Assembly: GCA_963999645.1 (NCBI GenBank)
Contig: CAXEUY010000011.1
Span: 1-62,468 of the forward strand
DNA from: MedAcidi-G1 sp002294285
GTDB taxonomy: Bacteria > Actinomycetota > Acidimicrobiia > Acidimicrobiales > MedAcidi-G1
Direction of reading: 5' to 3'
Length of the DNA stretch: 62,468 bases
Positions 41,938 to 50,602 of this stretch are shown one piece after another. The notes beneath the pieces were generated by a model, which saw only the letters and a list, made by a program, of their open reading frames with translations, did not search any database and was not told the origin of the DNA. The position numbers and the translations under genes are program-made. Position 1 is the first letter of the stretch. Each line of letters starts with the position of its first letter.

Positions 41938-43911
41938 TCATTCCGCTTCTTCAGGAATAATCGAGCGTGCCGCATTGATTACAGATTCAACAGTGATACC
42001 GAACTCGTCAAGAGCAACATCCCCTGGAGCAGAAACTCCGAACGAGTCTATACCTATTGAAAAATCAGCCCATTTACTCCAACCAAAAGTACTTCCTGCT
42101 TCAATTGAAATGGATGGAAGAGCTGGATCTATAACACTATTTTTATAATCGTTGCTTTGTCGCTCGAATACCTCCATGCAGGGCATAGACACGACTCGAA
42201 CACCTGAATTCATTGAGTCTTCAATTTGTTCTGCAGCTTGACATGCAATTGATACCTCACTGCCGGTTGCAATAATCGTTAAGGCGGGGTCTTTTGAGGC
42301 TTCATAAATTATGTAGGCTCCCTTTGCTATAGAATGCGTATTTTTTTCAGAAGTGAGAACAGGGGTGTTTTGCCTGGTGAGAAGCATTGCAGTTGGCCCC
42401 TCATGAGTCACAGCAATCTCCCATGCAGCTGATGTCTCATTCGCATCCGCAGGTCGGAATACGTCAAGATTAGGTATTGCGCGTAGAGACGCAATATGTT
42501 CTATTGGCTGATGTGTTGGTCCATCTTCCCCTACAGCTACTGAGTCGTGACTCCATATGAATACGCCCTTTGCATTGCTTAACGCCGCCAAACGGACAGC
42601 GCCTCTCATGTAGTCACTGAATACAAGAAATGTTCCAGTTACAGGAAACAGTCCTCCATGAAGGGAGATTCCATTGCTTATTGCGCCCATAGCGTGCTCA
42701 CGCACACCGAAGAAGACTTGTCTCCCTTCGGGCTCGTCAGCCGATTGAATTCCATACCCAGAGATGGAAGTTCCAGTGTTGCCAGTTAAATCAGCACCTC
42801 CTCCAATTAGTCCTGGCATAAATTCCATTAGAGACTGAATGCACTCATTGCTCGCATTTCTAGTGGCGATATTTGCATCTGGTTCCCAAACTGGGAGACA
42901 CTCTTCCCATCCTTTTTTAAGTCCTGATCCTGAAAGGACAGACCAGAGGTCAGTTGAATTGTTTGAGTCATTGAGGTTCTTTTCCCATTCTTGACGAATT
43001 TTTTCACCGCGCGTTCCTGCTGCACGGTAATTTTCTAAAACGTCATCCGGAACGAAGAATGTTTCGTTTTCAGGAAGGCCGAGTTTAATTTTTGTCTCTG
43101 AAATTTCTTCATCTTTTAACGAATACCCGTGCACGGCCGCTGTGTCGGTATGGGGTGATGGTTCTCCGATGTGTGTTTTGAGTATGACAATACTTGGTCG
43201 ATCATTTTCGGTTTTTGCTTCAAGAAGAGCAGATTTTATTGACTCTAAGTTCTCACTTTCTTCTCCCAGCTCAATTACGTTCCAGCCGTAAGAGCGGAAT
43301 CGCAAAGCAGCGTCATCAGAGAGTGCCAAATCAGTAGGACCGTCGATTGTTATTTGATTGTCGTCGTAAATGACAGTCAAGCGTTCTAACTTTAGGTGAC
43401 CTGCTAGTGAAGCAGCTTCGTGTGATATCCCTTCAGAGAGATCTCCATCGCCGCAAACAACCCATATATTGTGGTTGCATAAGTCATCACCTAGACGTGT
43501 CCTGAGATTTCTTTCGGCTATTGCCATTCCAACTCCGTTAGCAAAACCTTGCCCAAGTGGACCAGTAGTTACCTCCACTCCATCAGTGTGACCTCGTTCT
43601 GGATGTCCAGGTGTAATTGAATTTAGTTGTCTGAATTTTTTTAAGTCGTCAAGTGTTAGTCCATATCCAGTTAGATGAAGCATTGAATATAGCAAAATGG
43701 AAGCATGTCCTGCTGACAGAATAAAACGGTCTCTGTCGGGCCAGAGAGGTTGACCGGCATCATATTTCATTATTTCTGTCCAAAGGACATGAGCTAAAGG
43801 AGCTAAAGCCATCGCAGTACCTTGATGTCCAGATTTAGCAGCGTGCGGAGCATCCATTGCCAAACCTTTAATCACAGCAATTGAGCGTTGATCTATTTCA
43901 CTAAAAGACAT
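41938..43911 (-). CDS. tkt: Transketolase
   Basis: A 657-residue thiamine-diphosphate enzyme. Visible motifs are S-G-H-Q-G-T-A-M-A (about 27-35), G-P-L-G-Q-G-F-A-N-G-V-G-M-A (about 117-130), the ThDP motif G-D-G-D-L-S-E-G (about 158-165) and, in the Pyr domain, F-F-G-V-R-E-H-A-M-G. It transfers two-carbon units between sugar phosphates and forms an operon with transaldolase. An AGGAAA ribosome binding site precedes ATG 43911. Its size matches bacterial transketolases. Confidence 0.94.
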   Translation of the reverse strand: MSFSEIDQRSIAVIKGLAMDAPHAAKSGHQGTAMALAPLAHVLWTEIMKYDAGQPLWPDRDRFILSAGHASILLYSMLHLTGYGLTLDDLKKFRQLNSITPGHPERGHTDGVEVTTGPLGQGFANGVGMAIAERNLRTRLGDDLCNHNIWVVCGDGDLSEGISHEAASLAGHLKLERLTVIYDDNQITIDGPTDLALSDDAALRFRSYGWNVIELGEESENLESIKSALLEAKTENDRPSIVILKTHIGEPSPHTDTAAVHGYSLKDEEISETKIKLGLPENETFFVPDDVLENYRAAGTRGEKIRQEWEKNLNDSNNSTDLWSVLSGSGLKKGWEECLPVWEPDANIATRNASNECIQSLMEFMPGLIGGGADLTGNTGTSISGYGIQSADEPEGRQVFFGVREHAMGAISNGISLHGGLFPVTGTFLVFSDYMRGAVRLAALSNAKGVFIWSHDSVAVGEDGPTHQPIEHIASLRAIPNLDVFRPADANETSAAWEIAVTHEGPTAMLLTRQNTPVLTSEKNTHSIAKGAYIIYEASKDPALTIIATGSEVSIACQAAEQIEDSMNSGVRVVSMPCMEVFERQSNDYKNSVIDPALPSISIEAGSTFGWSKWADFSIGIDSFGVSAPGDVALDEFGITVESVINAARSIIPEEAE

Positions 43912-44055
43912 TTTCCTATTTCAAGATCGGATACTGGATCAAGACTTACCGTATACGCAAAGGCGTAGCTTGAAGTGCATTTCCGTAAAGTATCATCCTC
44001 CTCTCGAAAGAGGCGACAATTTTTTTTAATGACACACTCAGTAAATTTTGAGACA

Positions 44056-44068
44056 TACGATTGATTCT
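44056..44068 (+). promoter_or_regulatory. Possible leaderless -10 element for dacB
   Basis: TACGAT (44056-44061) followed by seven bases and GTG 44069. It supports the shorter N-terminus with a clean signal sequence. Confidence 0.35.
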
Positions 44069-45502
44069 GTGATTAGAAAATCTGTTTTTCCATTCTTGCT
44101 TTTATTTGTTACAGTTTTTGCCTGGTTTAATGCTGCTTCTTTAGACAGGCAGAGTGGAAAGGATTTTCAAAATTTCTTGCCTGCTGAAAAGGATTCCACA
44201 CTCGCAACCCCCTTATTTTCGGCCCGCAGAGTACCAGTTTTTTTACAGGCGCCTATAGCGGACAAAGAGTTAAAGACCGAATTAGAGAAAATTGTCGCCC
44301 AGCTACCTGGTCTGTCATGTGTGAATGTTCTTGAAGATGGGCGTGTAATCTACGAACGGCTTTCGAATGAACCGGTTGTGCCGGCTAGCACTCAAAAGCT
44401 CCTAACTGCAATCGCATTGTTAGATGTCTTTGGGCCTGATCACAAATTCACAACTCGCGTTCTTTCTAAAACACAACCGGTTAATGGACTTATAGAAGGC
44501 GATTTATGGCTGATTGGTGGAGGGGACCCCTTGTTGATGACAGCTAAATATGCCGAGCGCTACAAAGATCCGTTTCCATACACGAATATCAAAGACCTTG
44601 TGATGCTAGTTGTTTCAGACGGTATAAATGAGATCAGAGGTGCAGTGGTGGGTGATGAAAGTCTCTTCGATGAAAAGAGATTTGTTGAAACTTGGCCGGA
44701 AAGATTCCGACATACAGATCAGAAACAGTCAGGACCACTCAGCGCTCTGTCATTGAATGCTGGTTTTACTCGTTGGGATCCGATAAAGGAATCAAATGGA
44801 TTCAATACCCCAGCAGACGACCCAGCAAAATATGCGGCGGACGTATTTGAAGAATTACTGGAAGACAACGGCATAGAAGTAGAAGAGGGAGCAAAATCAG
44901 GCCTAGCGCCGGATGATGCCTTTTTTGAAATAGCAAGAATTGATTCTCCTTCGATGTTAGAGATCATTTCAAAGATGCTTTTAGGTAGTGATAACACAAC
45001 CGCTGAGATATTACTTAAAGGACTGTCAGCACGTTTTGAAGCACAGGGCACCTCTTTAGGTGGCATTAATATTGTTGCCGACTCGTTAAACAAGTCCGGG
45101 TATCAAATGGACGGAGTTGTAATAGCCGATGCATCTGGTTTGGACTATGGAAATCGTGTGACTTGCATGCTATTGACGGAATTGTTAGATAAAGGAATTT
45201 ACTCGTCTGATTTAAAACAAAGTTTGCCAGTCACAGGAGAAACAGGCACTTTAAGAAAGCGGCTTGTAGAAACCCCCGCAGAGGGCCGCGTTAGAGGCAA
45301 AACAGGTTCTTTGAATGGAGTCATAAGTCTCGCGGGAACCGTCGATACAATTTTTGATCGCAATTTGAGCTTCGCTTTTGTGACAAATTTTGACGGTGAA
45401 AAAAACAGAATCAGGTCTCTACATGACCAGATAATTTTAGAATTTATTGAGTACCCCAAAGGCCCGTCACTGGAAGTTCTAGCACCTATTTACGTAAAAT
45501 GA
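44069..45502 (+). CDS. dacB: D-alanyl-D-alanine carboxypeptidase/endopeptidase (PBP4, peptidase S13)
   Basis: A 477-residue exported penicillin-binding protein. An N-terminal hydrophobic segment (about residues 5-21) serves as signal or anchor. The three active-site motifs are present: S-T-Q-K (S107, K110), S-D-N in L-L-G-S-D-N-T-T-A-E, and K-T-G in R-G-K-T-G-S-L-N-G. The insert between the first two motifs is typical of class C PBPs. It trims or cleaves peptidoglycan peptide bridges. GTG 44069 gives a compact signal peptide; TTG 44048 is an alternative. Its stop overlaps the next gene by four bases. Confidence 0.88.
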   Translation: MIRKSVFPFLLLFVTVFAWFNAASLDRQSGKDFQNFLPAEKDSTLATPLFSARRVPVFLQAPIADKELKTELEKIVAQLPGLSCVNVLEDGRVIYERLSNEPVVPASTQKLLTAIALLDVFGPDHKFTTRVLSKTQPVNGLIEGDLWLIGGGDPLLMTAKYAERYKDPFPYTNIKDLVMLVVSDGINEIRGAVVGDESLFDEKRFVETWPERFRHTDQKQSGPLSALSLNAGFTRWDPIKESNGFNTPADDPAKYAADVFEELLEDNGIEVEEGAKSGLAPDDAFFEIARIDSPSMLEIISKMLLGSDNTTAEILLKGLSARFEAQGTSLGGINIVADSLNKSGYQMDGVVIADASGLDYGNRVTCMLLTELLDKGIYSSDLKQSLPVTGETGTLRKRLVETPAEGRVRGKTGSLNGVISLAGTVDTIFDRNLSFAFVTNFDGEKNRIRSLHDQIILEFIEYPKGPSLEVLAPIYVK

Positions 45503-46119
45503 ATAAAAAAATATCCCCCATGTTTCCACTTGGTTGTGTTCTTTTCCCTGAGGCAATTTTGCCTTTACATGTTTTCGAAGAACGGTACCGGGTCATGGTT
45601 GAAGAAATAATGGATACAGATAGATCTTTTGGCGTGGTTTTAATTGAACGTGGAAATGAAGTTGGGGGAGGTGAAATCCGTAAAGAAATAGGAACTCTTG
45701 CGGAAATTATCGATTCAAAAAAATTCATCGATGGAAGGTCGCTACTTGTAACTCGGGGAGTCAGAAGGGTTCAAGTCGATAGCTGGTTGGAAGACTCACC
45801 TTATCCCAAGGCAGAGATTTCGTTTTTGGACGACGCGCCTAATACTTCTTATGACTTTAGGCAGTGGTCGGAACTTGTCTCTCATATGCGAAGAGTGTTT
45901 GCTGTTTTAGCTGAGCTTGGAGATGAAGTCCCGCCAATTTCAATAGAAATTTCAGACGATCCTGCCCTAGGGTCTTTTCAGATGTCCTCTTTGATCCCGA
46001 TCACCCCTTTTGATTCTCAGAAATTACTTGAAGTTACTTCGGTGACGGAGAGATGTGGATTGTTGAAAAAGTTTCTTGCAAACATTGAAGCGGACTCTAA
46101 TTCCAGACTTTTAGAATAA
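45499..46119 (+). CDS. LON substrate-binding-domain protein
   Basis: A 206-residue soluble protein consisting of a LON N-terminal-like domain: M-F-P-L-G-C-V-L-F-P-E-A-I-L-P-L-H-V-F-E-E-R-Y (about 5-27), F-G-V-V-L-I-E-R-G-N-E-V-G-G, then G-T-L-A-E-I. The ATPase and protease parts of Lon are absent, as is usual for this stand-alone family. Function is unclear; a role in protein quality control is possible given the nearby proteasome. It starts within the dacB stop (ATGA overlap). Confidence 0.85.
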   Translation: MNKKISPMFPLGCVLFPEAILPLHVFEERYRVMVEEIMDTDRSFGVVLIERGNEVGGGEIRKEIGTLAEIIDSKKFIDGRSLLVTRGVRRVQVDSWLEDSPYPKAEISFLDDAPNTSYDFRQWSELVSHMRRVFAVLAELGDEVPPISIEISDDPALGSFQMSSLIPITPFDSQKLLEVTSVTERCGLLKKFLANIEADSNSRLLE

Positions 46120-46145
46120 GAGTCCTACCGGATGATCTTGCAAGA

Positions 46146-46157
46146 TAGCTTTGATGT
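46146..46157 (+). promoter_or_regulatory. Leaderless -10 element for the gene at 46158
   Basis: TAGCTT (46146-46151) followed by six bases and ATG 46158. It suggests a new transcript begins here, upstream of the small membrane genes and trmI. Confidence 0.5.
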
Positions 46158-46457
46158 ATGACTTCAAAAGGTAAATTAGAGAACATTTTGAACCTTCTTC
46201 GGGATTACATTCGTCAAGAAACGGTACAACCAATTAGATCTCTTTTCAGTTCACTTCTATCGCACTTTCTGGGGTCTCTTTTGCTGGCTTTTGGAATTAT
46301 TCTTATTTCAATCGGAGTGGTCGGTTTCCTTCAGCAATTCGACAAAATTGGAGACTGGTTTTCTTGGGTTCCGTACCTAGCGGCTTCGCTTTCACTTCTA
46401 CTGATGGCTTTTTTCGCATTTAAGCTTTTATTATCAAAAAAAGGTCAAGATGTCTGA
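46158..46457 (+). CDS. Small two-span membrane protein (phage-holin-superfamily-like)
   Basis: A 99-residue protein with an amphipathic N-terminal helix (L-R-D-Y-I-R-Q-E-T) and two hydrophobic spans (about 34-56 and 69-92). The arrangement resembles actinobacterial membrane proteins annotated as phage-holin superfamily members, but no phage genes are nearby. It overlaps the next gene by eight bases. Function unknown. Confidence 0.6.
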   Translation: MTSKGKLENILNLLRDYIRQETVQPIRSLFSSLLSHFLGSLLLAFGIILISIGVVGFLQQFDKIGDWFSWVPYLAASLSLLLMAFFAFKLLLSKKGQDV

Positions 46458-46656
46458 AAAACACATTTCCAGAGCTGATCTCGAAGAGGCGTTTGAAGGG
46501 TTTTTGGGAGAGTCTGTTCCTAACGAACAGGGAGTTGGTTCGCTACTTATTTTTGGTTCCTCGGTTATTCTGGGTGCTGCTATTTTTGGCATTTTTTTGG
46601 CGGGAAAGCGTTCAGGCAGACTACTTTCAACAGTAGTTGAAGTCCGGAGGTCGTAG
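46450..46656 (+). CDS. Small single-span membrane protein
   Basis: A 68-residue protein with an acidic cytoplasmic N-terminus (about 1-26) and one membrane span (about 30-50), ending in a basic tail. It starts within the previous gene and its stop codon directly abuts the next start. No family recognised; the tight packing suggests it works with its neighbours. Confidence 0.55.
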   Translation: MSEKHISRADLEEAFEGFLGESVPNEQGVGSLLIFGSSVILGAAIFGIFLAGKRSGRLLSTVVEVRRS

Positions 46657-46875
46657 ATGCCTCTACGTAAGCTGTTGACAAAAATAACTTTACGTTACTT
46701 TTTTAAGAGAAATAAATTTTTTGCTCCTCTGATTGTTTTTGGCTGGGCGATATCTTTCGCGCGCTGGCTTATCAAAAAGGAAAAAAAATCGGACTCTTCT
46801 ATAGAGAGGTTAGAAAAAGGAGAAACTCTTTCCGTTTCGCATTTAGATCCAGAAGACTTACAAGAAGATGAGTAG
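46657..46875 (+). CDS. Small basic-acidic membrane-associated protein
   Basis: A 72-residue protein with a basic N-terminus (K-I-T-L-R-Y-F-F-K-R-N-K), one weak hydrophobic segment (about 23-40) and a strongly acidic C-terminus (D-P-E-D-L-Q-E-D-E). It begins immediately after the previous stop codon and overlaps trmI by eight bases. No family recognised. Confidence 0.5.
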   Translation: MPLRKLLTKITLRYFFKRNKFFAPLIVFGWAISFARWLIKKEKKSDSSIERLEKGETLSVSHLDPEDLQEDE

Positions 46876-47641
46876 TAATTATCAGGTCGGAGATCAAGTG
46901 CTGCTCGTGGATTCGAAAAAGAGACAGTATTTATTGACTTTGGAAGAGGGCGGCGAATTTCATACACATTCCGGAGTAGTTTTTCACGACAGAATTATAG
47001 ACATGCCCGATGGATCTTCAGTTTCCTCAACTTCCAATTCTGTGTATTTGTCATTCAGACCGTCTATGGCTGAATACATAAAGAAAATGCCCAGAGGAGC
47101 GCAGGTGATATACCCGAAAGATATTGGGGCAATATTGATGATTGCAGATGTTTTTCCTGGAGCGAAAGTTTTTGAAACTGGCGTAGGCTCTGGCGCGTTG
47201 TCAATGGCTTTATTGCGTAACGGAGCAAATGTATCCGGATATGAGATAAGAGAGGATTTCGCAAATAGGGCCAGAGAAAACGTAAATGTGATGCTTGGCA
47301 AGGAAGCTCTTAGCAATTATCAAGTTGAAATCAAGGATTCTTATGAAGGTATAAGTGAAAAGAATTTTGATCGTGCAATTTTGGACCTGCCTGAGCCATG
47401 GTTGGTTGTTCCACATCTAACGAAGGCGCTTTCAAGCGGTGGTATAGCAGTTGCATATACCCCCTCTATAAAACAAGCAATTAAATTCCGAGAAGCAATT
47501 GCAAAAAATGGGTTTTCTTTATCGGAAACTATTGAAGTTTTGCACCGTGGTTGGCACATAGAAGGAGAAGCAGTTAGACCGGATCATCGAATGGTAGCGC
47601 ATACAGGCTTTATTAGCGCAGGACGACTACTTTACACGTGA
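46868..47641 (+). CDS. trmI: tRNA (adenine-58-N1)-methyltransferase TrmI
   Basis: A 257-residue class I SAM methyltransferase. The N-terminal small beta domain is followed by I-Y-P-K-D-I-G-A-I-L-M-I-A-D (about 78-91) and the SAM-binding V-F-E-T-G-V-G-S-G-A-L-S-M-A (about 99-112). D-L-P-E-P-W (about 173) is the catalytic-site motif of the TrmI family, which makes m1A58 in the T-loop of tRNAs. In mycobacteria trmI (Rv2118c) also lies just upstream of mpa. The next gene starts within its stop codon (GTGA overlap). Confidence 0.9.
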   Translation: MSSNYQVGDQVLLVDSKKRQYLLTLEEGGEFHTHSGVVFHDRIIDMPDGSSVSSTSNSVYLSFRPSMAEYIKKMPRGAQVIYPKDIGAILMIADVFPGAKVFETGVGSGALSMALLRNGANVSGYEIREDFANRARENVNVMLGKEALSNYQVEIKDSYEGISEKNFDRAILDLPEPWLVVPHLTKALSSGGIAVAYTPSIKQAIKFREAIAKNGFSLSETIEVLHRGWHIEGEAVRPDHRMVAHTGFISAGRLLYT

Positions 47642-48396
47642 GATTATCTTTAAAAGCATTTACCCTGCTTACTGTTTTTTTGTTTGTTTCATGTGCAAGC
47701 TCAACTACTGAAAAAATATCGACTCAATTACCTCTCGAAAAAGCTTCGAACCCTGACTGCTTAGACGATTGTGACGCTCTTAAAAAGATAGATTCTGCAA
47801 AACTCGCTAATGAAGTAGATACGGATAGATCTGTATTTCAGATAAGGGGTTTGGGTTGTAATTTTTTACAATTCGGTACGGGTTTCTTTGTTGAGAAGGA
47901 TCTTCTGATCACCAACGCACATGTTGTAGCAGGCGTAAATTTGCCGGTCATTTTATATGAAGGCAAAGAGCATGTTTTAGAACTTGTTTCATTTGACCCA
48001 AATAGTGACCTGGCTGTTTTAAGGGCACCCTTTCAGACTGAAAAGCCTTTGGAGTTAGCAAATGCGGACGAAGGCGAAACTGCAACGGTTGTTGCTTATC
48101 TGAAAGATGGGCAAAGGATAGTAGAAGAAGTCAAAGTCAAATCGAAGATTCTTGCTGTTGGAAAAGATATTTTCGGAGAAGAAGGAGATTCGCGAGAGGC
48201 TTTATCCTTGGAAGCGTCAATTGAGTCTGGATTTTCCGGTTCACCGGTATTGAACAAGGACTCATCGGTAATTGGTGTTGTGTTTTCCCGATCAAGAGGC
48301 GGTGCTTCGACTGCCTACGCTGTTCAGTCTTCAGAAGTTAAAAGGATATTGGAGGAAGAAGCGGATCTAGGTGGCTCCGCTAAATGTATGCCTTAG
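47638..48396 (+). CDS. Lipoprotein trypsin-like serine protease (MarP-like)
   Basis: A 252-residue exported protease. The signal peptide ends in F-V-S-C (Cys19, lipobox-like, inferred lipid anchor). The chymotrypsin-fold catalytic triad is visible: H95 in T-N-A-H-V-V, D124 in N-S-D-L-A-V-L, S200 in S-G-F-S-G-S-P-V. There is no PDZ domain. It resembles the protease domain of MarP/HtrA-like proteins, without the MarP membrane spans. GTG 47638 overlaps the trmI stop by four bases, so the two are translated together even though one product is cytosolic and the other is on the cell surface. Confidence 0.8.
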   Translation: MRLSLKAFTLLTVFLFVSCASSTTEKISTQLPLEKASNPDCLDDCDALKKIDSAKLANEVDTDRSVFQIRGLGCNFLQFGTGFFVEKDLLITNAHVVAGVNLPVILYEGKEHVLELVSFDPNSDLAVLRAPFQTEKPLELANADEGETATVVAYLKDGQRIVEEVKVKSKILAVGKDIFGEEGDSREALSLEASIESGFSGSPVLNKDSSVIGVVFSRSRGGASTAYAVQSSEVKRILEEEADLGGSAKCMP

Positions 48397-48401
48397 TGGT
48401 A

Positions 48402-48632
48402 TTAATCGGCTTCCAGAAAGATGCATTCCCCAGGACACTCTTCTGCTGATTCAATGCAAGCTTCCACTTGATCGTCTGGAACGTTTGCTAAGCCTTCAGG
48501 TCCAGGTCCGAAAACCTTGTCTCCTTCTTTTACGTAAGCGAGGCCATCGTCAAGAAGCACAAAAACATCAGGTGCTATTTCTTCACACAAACCGTCTCCT
48601 GTGCACAGATCCTGATCAATCCAAACTTTCAT
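48402..48632 (-). CDS. Small ferredoxin (3Fe-4S/4Fe-4S type)
   Basis: A 76-residue acidic ferredoxin. Residues 1-16 read M-K-V-W-I-D-Q-D-L-C-T-G-D-G-L-C, and later cysteines lie at about 59, 66 and 70 (A-C-I, E-C-P-G-E-C). C-x5-C and the downstream C-P fit single-cluster ferredoxins that serve cytochrome P450s and other oxidoreductases in actinobacteria. A strong AGGAGG ribosome binding site (plus-strand complement at 48643-48648) precedes ATG 48632. It is transcribed against the flow of the proteasome region, convergent with the lipoprotein protease gene. Confidence 0.8.
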   Translation of the reverse strand: MKVWIDQDLCTGDGLCEEIAPDVFVLLDDGLAYVKEGDKVFGPGPEGLANVPDDQVEACIESAEECPGECIFLEAD

Positions 48633-48773
48633 CTCTATTTTCCTCCTAGAAGTGAAGATTTATCCTATATAGATAGTAACAATTATTGAGGAATTTTGCT
48701 GAAAGTTAGAGACAAATTTTTTCCATTGTATTATCGTGAATTATTCGAAGATATCTATTACTCAGGAGCTCAA

Positions 48774-50540
48774 ATGACAGAATCGAGAGACTTTTCAGAT
48801 GAGTTTCCTAATCACGAGAAAAACCCTTCCTCTCAATTTTCCGGCGCGTACGAAAGCCTCGCAGAAGAAGTAAAAGAGTTACGTAAAAACAGATTAGACA
48901 ACGCTCAAAAAATTAATGATCTGCGAAAGAAAAATCGTGAGATTCTTTCTGCGCTAGATCAGGAAAAAATACGTAATGGAAAACTAACTGACAATCTTGA
49001 ATCCATTAGAGAGCAAGTAGTCAATTTGCGTAATGAAATAGAAAATCTTTCTAAACCACCCGCTGCCTATGGAACTATTGTGGCTATAAATGATGACCAA
49101 ACCATAGACGTCACTTCTTCCGGGAGAAAACTGAGAGTCAACGCACTCATTTCTGTACTAGAAAATCTTAACGTCGGAGATGAAGTGGTCCTAAATGAAT
49201 CGATGGTTGTTGTCGATTCAAGAGAACCAGAATCCAGTGGCGAAATTGTGAAAGTAAAAGAATTACTTGAAGGCGGTAATAGGGCTGTAGTTGTGGGGCG
49301 AAGCGATGAAGAGCGAGTGGTTGCTATGGCAAAAACTCTCGATCCTTTATCTTTGCGCACTGGTGACTCAGTACGAGTAGATGAAAGGTCAGGTATTTTA
49401 CTAGAGAGACTTCCCAGGCCTGAAGTAGAAGACCTGGTTCTTGAACAGATACCTGATGAAACTTATGAAGATGTTGGGGGGCTTGATAGGGAAATAGAAA
49501 TGATCGTTGACGCTGTTGAACTTCCATTTATGCATAAAGACCTTTTTTCGAAGTATGAATTACCTGCTCCTAAGGGGATCCTTTTGTACGGACCTCCGGG
49601 ATGCGGCAAGACGCTTATTGCTAAAGCTGTCGCAAATTCACTTGCTTTAAAAGTTGCAGAAGTTACGGGTGATAATGCAGCGCGAAGCTATTTCCTGAAT
49701 ATAAAAGGGCCAGAATTGCTAAACAAATATGTAGGTGAAACGGAAAGGCAGATTCGACTCGTTTTTCAGAGAGCTAGAGAAAAATCAGAACAAGGATGGC
49801 CTGTAATCGTATTTTTCGACGAAATGGAGTCACTGTTTAGAACTCGTGGAACTGGCATCAGTTCTGATATGGAGTCAACTATTGTTCCACAACTTTTAGC
49901 CGAGATCGACGGTGTCGAAACCCTTCAAAATGTAATAGTGATAGGGGCTTCGAACCGCGAGGATTTGATCGACCCAGCAATACTTAGACCAGGCAGACTT
50001 GACGTGAAGATAAAAATCAGAAGGCCTGATGAAATTGCGGCAGCACAGATATTCAGCCGTTATTTAACTTCCGATTTACCTGTAGACGTTGACCTGATTG
50101 AGACTTTAGGTGGAGGCGATAAAGATAAGGCCTTAAAGTGCATGACTGACGAGGCGGTAGCTCTTATGTATAGCAAGGAAGAAGCGAACCAATTTCTCGA
50201 AGTGACTTATCAAAATGGTGAAAAAGAAGTTTTGTATTTTAAGGATTTTGCTTCCGGTGCAATGATAGAGAACATTGTGCGGAGAGGTAAAAAACTGGCA
50301 ATAAAAAGAGATCTTGCTGGTGGTGTAAAGGGATTGCAGATCGAAGACCTTCAGACAGCAGTACGTCAAGAGTTCAGAGAGCATGAAGACCTGCCCAACA
50401 CGACTAATCCCGATGATTGGGCAAAAATTTCAGGAAAGAAAGGTGAGCGGATTGTCTATGTTAGAACTTTGGCTCCGGAAACGCCTGAAGATGCTGGCGG
50501 TCGTTCAATAGAAGCTGTTACGACCGGACAATATCTGTAA
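48774..50540 (+). CDS. mpa: Proteasomal ATPase Mpa/ARC
   Basis: A 588-residue AAA unfoldase that binds Pup-tagged proteins and feeds them to the proteasome. An N-terminal coiled coil (about 25-80, E-E-V-K-E-L-R-K-N) captures Pup. OB-fold interdomains follow. The AAA module has Walker A G-P-P-G-C-G-K-T and Walker B I-V-F-F-D-E-M-E, with an arginine-rich sensor region (L-R-P-G-R-L). The C-terminus T-G-Q-Y-L supplies the penultimate tyrosine that docks into the proteasome alpha ring. ATG 48774 is fixed by an AGGAG ribosome binding site at 48764-48768. Confidence 0.95.
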   Translation: MTESRDFSDEFPNHEKNPSSQFSGAYESLAEEVKELRKNRLDNAQKINDLRKKNREILSALDQEKIRNGKLTDNLESIREQVVNLRNEIENLSKPPAAYGTIVAINDDQTIDVTSSGRKLRVNALISVLENLNVGDEVVLNESMVVVDSREPESSGEIVKVKELLEGGNRAVVVGRSDEERVVAMAKTLDPLSLRTGDSVRVDERSGILLERLPRPEVEDLVLEQIPDETYEDVGGLDREIEMIVDAVELPFMHKDLFSKYELPAPKGILLYGPPGCGKTLIAKAVANSLALKVAEVTGDNAARSYFLNIKGPELLNKYVGETERQIRLVFQRAREKSEQGWPVIVFFDEMESLFRTRGTGISSDMESTIVPQLLAEIDGVETLQNVIVIGASNREDLIDPAILRPGRLDVKIKIRRPDEIAAAQIFSRYLTSDLPVDVDLIETLGGGDKDKALKCMTDEAVALMYSKEEANQFLEVTYQNGEKEVLYFKDFASGAMIENIVRRGKKLAIKRDLAGGVKGLQIEDLQTAVRQEFREHEDLPNTTNPDDWAKISGKKGERIVYVRTLAPETPEDAGGRSIEAVTTGQYL

Positions 50541-50590
50541 TCTTTCTTGCTTCTTTATAACTTGAGACGTAGTTTCACTATTTATTGAGT

Positions 50591-50602
50591 TAAAGTCCGA
50601 AT
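50591..50602 (+). promoter_or_regulatory. Leaderless -10 element for dop
   Basis: TAAAGT (50591-50596) followed by six bases and GTG 50603. It implies a transcript starting at dop in addition to any read-through from mpa. Confidence 0.5.

Noticed and set aside
44000..44027. Short hairpin CCTCT-cgaa-AGAGG followed by a T-run, possible terminator
   Set aside because: The stem is only five base pairs and six bases separate it from the T-run; it lies between divergent genes where no transcript obviously ends.
46158..46457. Holin-like membrane protein as a sign of a prophage
   Set aside because: No integrase, capsid, tail or lysis genes are present, and neighbours are conserved housekeeping genes; the resemblance is only general membrane topology.
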